A DNA stretch of 64,000 nucleotides from Gimesia chilikensis (GTDB taxonomy: Bacteria > Planctomycetota > Planctomycetia > Planctomycetales > Planctomycetaceae), in contig NZ_CP036266.1 of the NCBI RefSeq assembly GCF_007744075.1, forward strand, positions 3,581,748 to 3,645,747, in the 5' to 3' direction. Under the pieces are notes generated by a model. That model was not told the origin of the DNA. It searched no databases and saw nothing but the letters and a program-made list of their open reading frames with translations. Of the stretch, positions 62,212-64,000 are shown in pieces. Positions within the stretch are counted from its first letter, which is position 1, and each line of letters begins with the position of its first letter. A program made the translations under genes and the position numbers.

Positions 62212-62277
62212 CTCATAAACCCTCCACTGAGGTGCCAGAAAAAAACAGGCATCCGATTTTTAATGAAACTGTTCGAG

Positions 62278-62292
62278 ACGATTTCGAATCGT
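62278..62292. repeat. Inverted repeat in the speD leader
   Basis: ACGATT and AATCGT flank TCG. It sits between the speD promoter and the start codon and shares the ACGATTTCGA core with the site at 12046-12055. Confidence 0.4.
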
Positions 62293-62312
62293 AATGCCTA
62301 TATCGGTACGCT

Positions 62313-62341
62313 TTTTTAAAAGTTCGAGATTATTATGTCAA
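62313..62341 (-). promoter_or_regulatory. Sigma-70-like promoter of speD
   Basis: On the minus strand, TTGACA (62341-62336), 17-nt spacer and TAAAAA (62318-62313). It leaves a leader of about 95 nt before the TTG start at 62211. Confidence 0.5.
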
Positions 62342-62434
62342 AGGGGGAGAAAATACAAGAAATAAATCGATCATTTTGCGTGGAATTTACAAAAATTGAA
62401 ACAAGTATTTCCCACGTCTGAAGACGGGCAGAAT

Positions 62435-62598
62435 CCTGGGCCCAACCCTTGGCGGGGCTGGGGGTTCCAGCCTGTCTAAAAATGCGTCAGTCGCCCCCGG
62501 AAACAGCCTGCCAAAGTAAACGGAGATGCGCAAGTTCTACACTATGTTAACTCCCCGTCGGTCGGGAGATTGCCAGCCAAGAAAACCGAAGGCCCGGG
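62435..62598 (+). ncRNA. Candidate structured RNA, class unknown
   Basis: CCTGGGCC (62435-62442) can pair over 164 nt with GGCCCGGG (62591-62598), and the single non-Watson-Crick pair is a G-U only if the plus strand is the RNA. Internal hairpins are GGCTGG/CCAGCC (62456-62472) and CTCCC/GGGAG (62551-62568). No match to tmRNA, RNase P, SRP or 6S RNA could be recognised. Strand and boundaries are tentative; no clear promoter was seen. Confidence 0.35.
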
Positions 62599-62634
62599 TA
62601 GCTTTAAGTGATGATTGCAGGCCAGTTTAAGAAA

Positions 62635-62667
62635 CAGGGCTGAAGCTCGCATTGAACTTCAGCCCTG
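62635..62667 (-). terminator. Intrinsic terminator of the DUF1559 gene
   Basis: CAGGGCTGAAG and CTTCAGCCCTG form a perfect 11-bp stem 32 nt after the stop, followed on the minus strand by TTTCTT. The plus-strand tail is T-poor. Confidence 0.7.
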
Positions 62668-62699
62668 GTATAGACACTTTTGGTTTGAGAAACCGAAGC

Positions 62700-63677
62700 T
62701 TAAAACTCGCCGATGGGGTTGCCGTCGGCGATCATTCCGAGTCGCTGGAAGGTCTCGTAGCTCATGTTCTCACTGAGGAAGCGGACCGCCCCGTCGCCTA
62801 GCAGGAAGTGGGCTCCCCCTTCATGCTTACTGGAGAAATTGGCAATGTGGTTCGTGGTGTTGGGGGGATGGTGCATGGCCATCATACTCATCATGGCCGG
62901 CTGACCGACATGCCCCAGAATCAGGGATGCCGGCCCCTCAGTCATGGAAGGCATGCTCATCATCCCTGCCGGTCGGGTGGCGTTGGGGATGGCGGCGTAC
63001 CAGGTGGAATCAGCCTCGATGATTGAGGCCGCACCCACGAACTGATGCTGATGAGAGCGTTCCCCGGCGACAATCGTATTCGACGTTCCGTCGATGACAT
63101 CGCGAACTCTGACATTACTGTTGCGGTAGAGAATCCCTTTCTGCATGGGATTCCCCGGGGTCATCGTCAGGCTGCCATACCCGAAAACACCCACATAGTT
63201 CGCAGAAGACAGTTGGTAGGTGTTAGAACCATCGGTGACCGAGAAGACGCCCTGGTTGGTGTCACTGGGACAGCGAAAGATGGGTACAACCTGGTCAGCG
63301 AGATCGATATTGGGAGAAACGGTAGCATTCAGATTCAGGTTGAGCTGGTTATACAGCGGAGCCTGGTCCAGGAACGGGAGCAACATGACGCCCCAGGCAA
63401 AACCGGAGCCGGTTTCAGAAGAACTGGGATCACTGTTGACGACACCTCGTGCGATGTAGCCCGGAGGATACGTGCCGTGCGTATCGTGGTAATTGTAAAG
63501 CGCCAGGCCGATCTGCTTGAGGCTGTTTTTGCAGGTGGAGCGGCGAGCCGCTTCCCGGGCCTGCTGGACAGCAGGCAGGAGTAAGGCGATCAGGATTGCG
63601 ATGATGGCGATGACCACCAGCAGTTCAATGAGGGTGAAGCCACGTCGATGAGGGCGAGGATTCTGTGAAAAATTCAT
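62700..63677 (-). CDS. DUF1559 prepilin-like protein
   Basis: This protein of about 325 residues is a type II secretion pseudopilin-like protein. It has the prepilin cleavage motif and helix GFTLIELLVVIAIIAILIAL and the signature QQAREAARRSTCKNSLKQIG. The C-terminal GGAHFLLGDGAVRFLSE block closes the DUF1559 domain. Members are numerous in planctomycete genomes and their exact cargo is unknown. The ATG at 63677 has AAAGG 9 nt upstream; the longer form from 63716 is unlikely. An intrinsic terminator follows. Confidence 0.92.
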   Translation of the reverse strand: MNFSQNPRPHRRGFTLIELLVVIAIIAILIALLLPAVQQAREAARRSTCKNSLKQIGLALYNYHDTHGTYPPGYIARGVVNSDPSSSETGSGFAWGVMLLPFLDQAPLYNQLNLNLNATVSPNIDLADQVVPIFRCPSDTNQGVFSVTDGSNTYQLSSANYVGVFGYGSLTMTPGNPMQKGILYRNSNVRVRDVIDGTSNTIVAGERSHQHQFVGAASIIEADSTWYAAIPNATRPAGMMSMPSMTEGPASLILGHVGQPAMMSMMAMHHPPNTTNHIANFSSKHEGGAHFLLGDGAVRFLSENMSYETFQRLGMIADGNPIGEF

Positions 63678-63716
63678 GGTAGGTTTACCTTTTATGTTAC
63701 GTTGCATGTCGCGCAA

Positions 63717-64000
63717 TCGTAAACCGGATGTTGGGTGGGAAAGAGTTGCCAGCGCAGCAGATCGGACATTTCCAATCTCTGAGTGCCTGCTGTCAAACTT
63801 GCTTGGTAAGGCGGGGTCTACGCCCTGGGGGGAGGGATTTCCGGTTGCTGAGACAGCGAAGTGATCGTGTCATCAGCCACAAGCAGAGAGTCGAGCCGAG
63901 TATTGTCAGAAATGATTCGAGGAGCCAGGTTTAACTGGCGGGGATCTGAGACATACCAGCCTTTGAGTTGAGAATCGCCACAGCCACAAATACGAGAAAC
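63717..64000. other. Intergenic sequence at the right edge
   Basis: 284 nt beyond the DUF1559 gene. Two short overlapping plus-strand frames are present but show no ribosome binding site or family signal, and I do not call them. The leader of the DUF1559 gene is presumably here. Confidence 0.4.

Larger units (their letters stand above)
62217..62676. other. 460-nt intergenic region with speD promoter and candidate RNA
   Basis: Between speD (minus) and the DUF1559 gene (minus). It contains the speD leader and promoter (62212-62341), an inverted repeat (62278-62292), a candidate structured RNA (62435-62598) and the terminator of the DUF1559 gene (62635-62667). No protein gene is seen. Confidence 0.6.

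Noticed and set aside
62435-62598. Identification of the structured segment as tmRNA, RNase P RNA, SRP RNA or 6S RNA
   Set aside because: None of the conserved sequences of these RNAs is present, so it is left unnamed.

Overview
The window looks like chromosomal DNA of a marine planctomycete, close to Gimesia. This is inferred from family content, not from any database search. Telltale families are a PSCyt1/DUF1549/DUF1553 cytochrome protein (54972-57620) followed by a DUF1501 Tat protein (57682-59136), a DUF1559 pseudopilin-like protein (62700-63677), a redoxin/cytochrome c/copper monooxygenase/EF-hand fusion (50371-52356), frequent GTG and TTG starts, and many small lineage-specific proteins. 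I see no tRNA, rRNA, CRISPR array, transposase or prophage.

Layout. 1-4.1 kb: end of a response regulator converging on a giant CheB-CheR-PAS-kinase-receiver fusion. 4.4-6.3 kb: small membrane proteins, one with an apparent AUU start and one with a probable leaderless promoter. 6.3-11 kb: a minus-strand surface-glycan operon (GT39, nucleotide-sugar dehydrogenase, epimerase, GT2). 11-16.8 kb: a CxxCH-bearing cyclase-fold protein, an S1-like protein, a PLC-like phosphodiesterase and two solitary immunity-type proteins (Tdi1-like and SUKH-like). 17.2-21.8 kb: four related secreted proteins sharing a GHWWY-type module, with common leaders and near-identical terminators. 22-27.3 kb: an atypical pyruvate kinase, a GNAT enzyme, a YKOF/thiamine-binding-type protein and small unknown genes. 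27.4-34.6 kb: a carbohydrate-use locus with two FAD oxidoreductases, a sialidase-like propeller, a sodium:solute symporter and a divergent AraC regulator. 34.7-43.3 kb: a run of small plus-strand genes with no known function, including a zinc-ribbon/acyl-carrier-like fusion and a duplicated membrane protein. 43.5-50.1 kb: a hybrid histidine kinase, trans-aconitate methyltransferase and a YdeP/FdhF-type molybdoenzyme. 50.4-60.4 kb: the redoxin fusion, an RND exporter, then a PSD1/DUF1501/M14 peptidase operon behind a good promoter. 60.4-63.7 kb: a deoxyhypusine-synthase-family gene, AdoMet decarboxylase (speD), a candidate structured RNA and the DUF1559 protein.

How genes work together. The glycan operon is consistent with making an activated uronic or amino sugar and transferring it, partly by a lipid-linked GT39 step. 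The symporter, oxidoreductase and sialidase-like genes overlap by 4 nt and face an AraC regulator, a typical substrate-induced uptake and processing arrangement. SpeD and the DHS-family enzyme are both polyamine-related and lie in tandem. The two most unusual items are the four-member secreted GHWWY family with conserved non-coding parts, and the zinc-ribbon/acyl-carrier-like protein in the unknown-gene cluster.

Limits: start codons were chosen from Shine-Dalgarno spacing by eye, promoters are by-eye matches to a sigma-70-like pattern, and family names rest on recognised motifs rather than searches.
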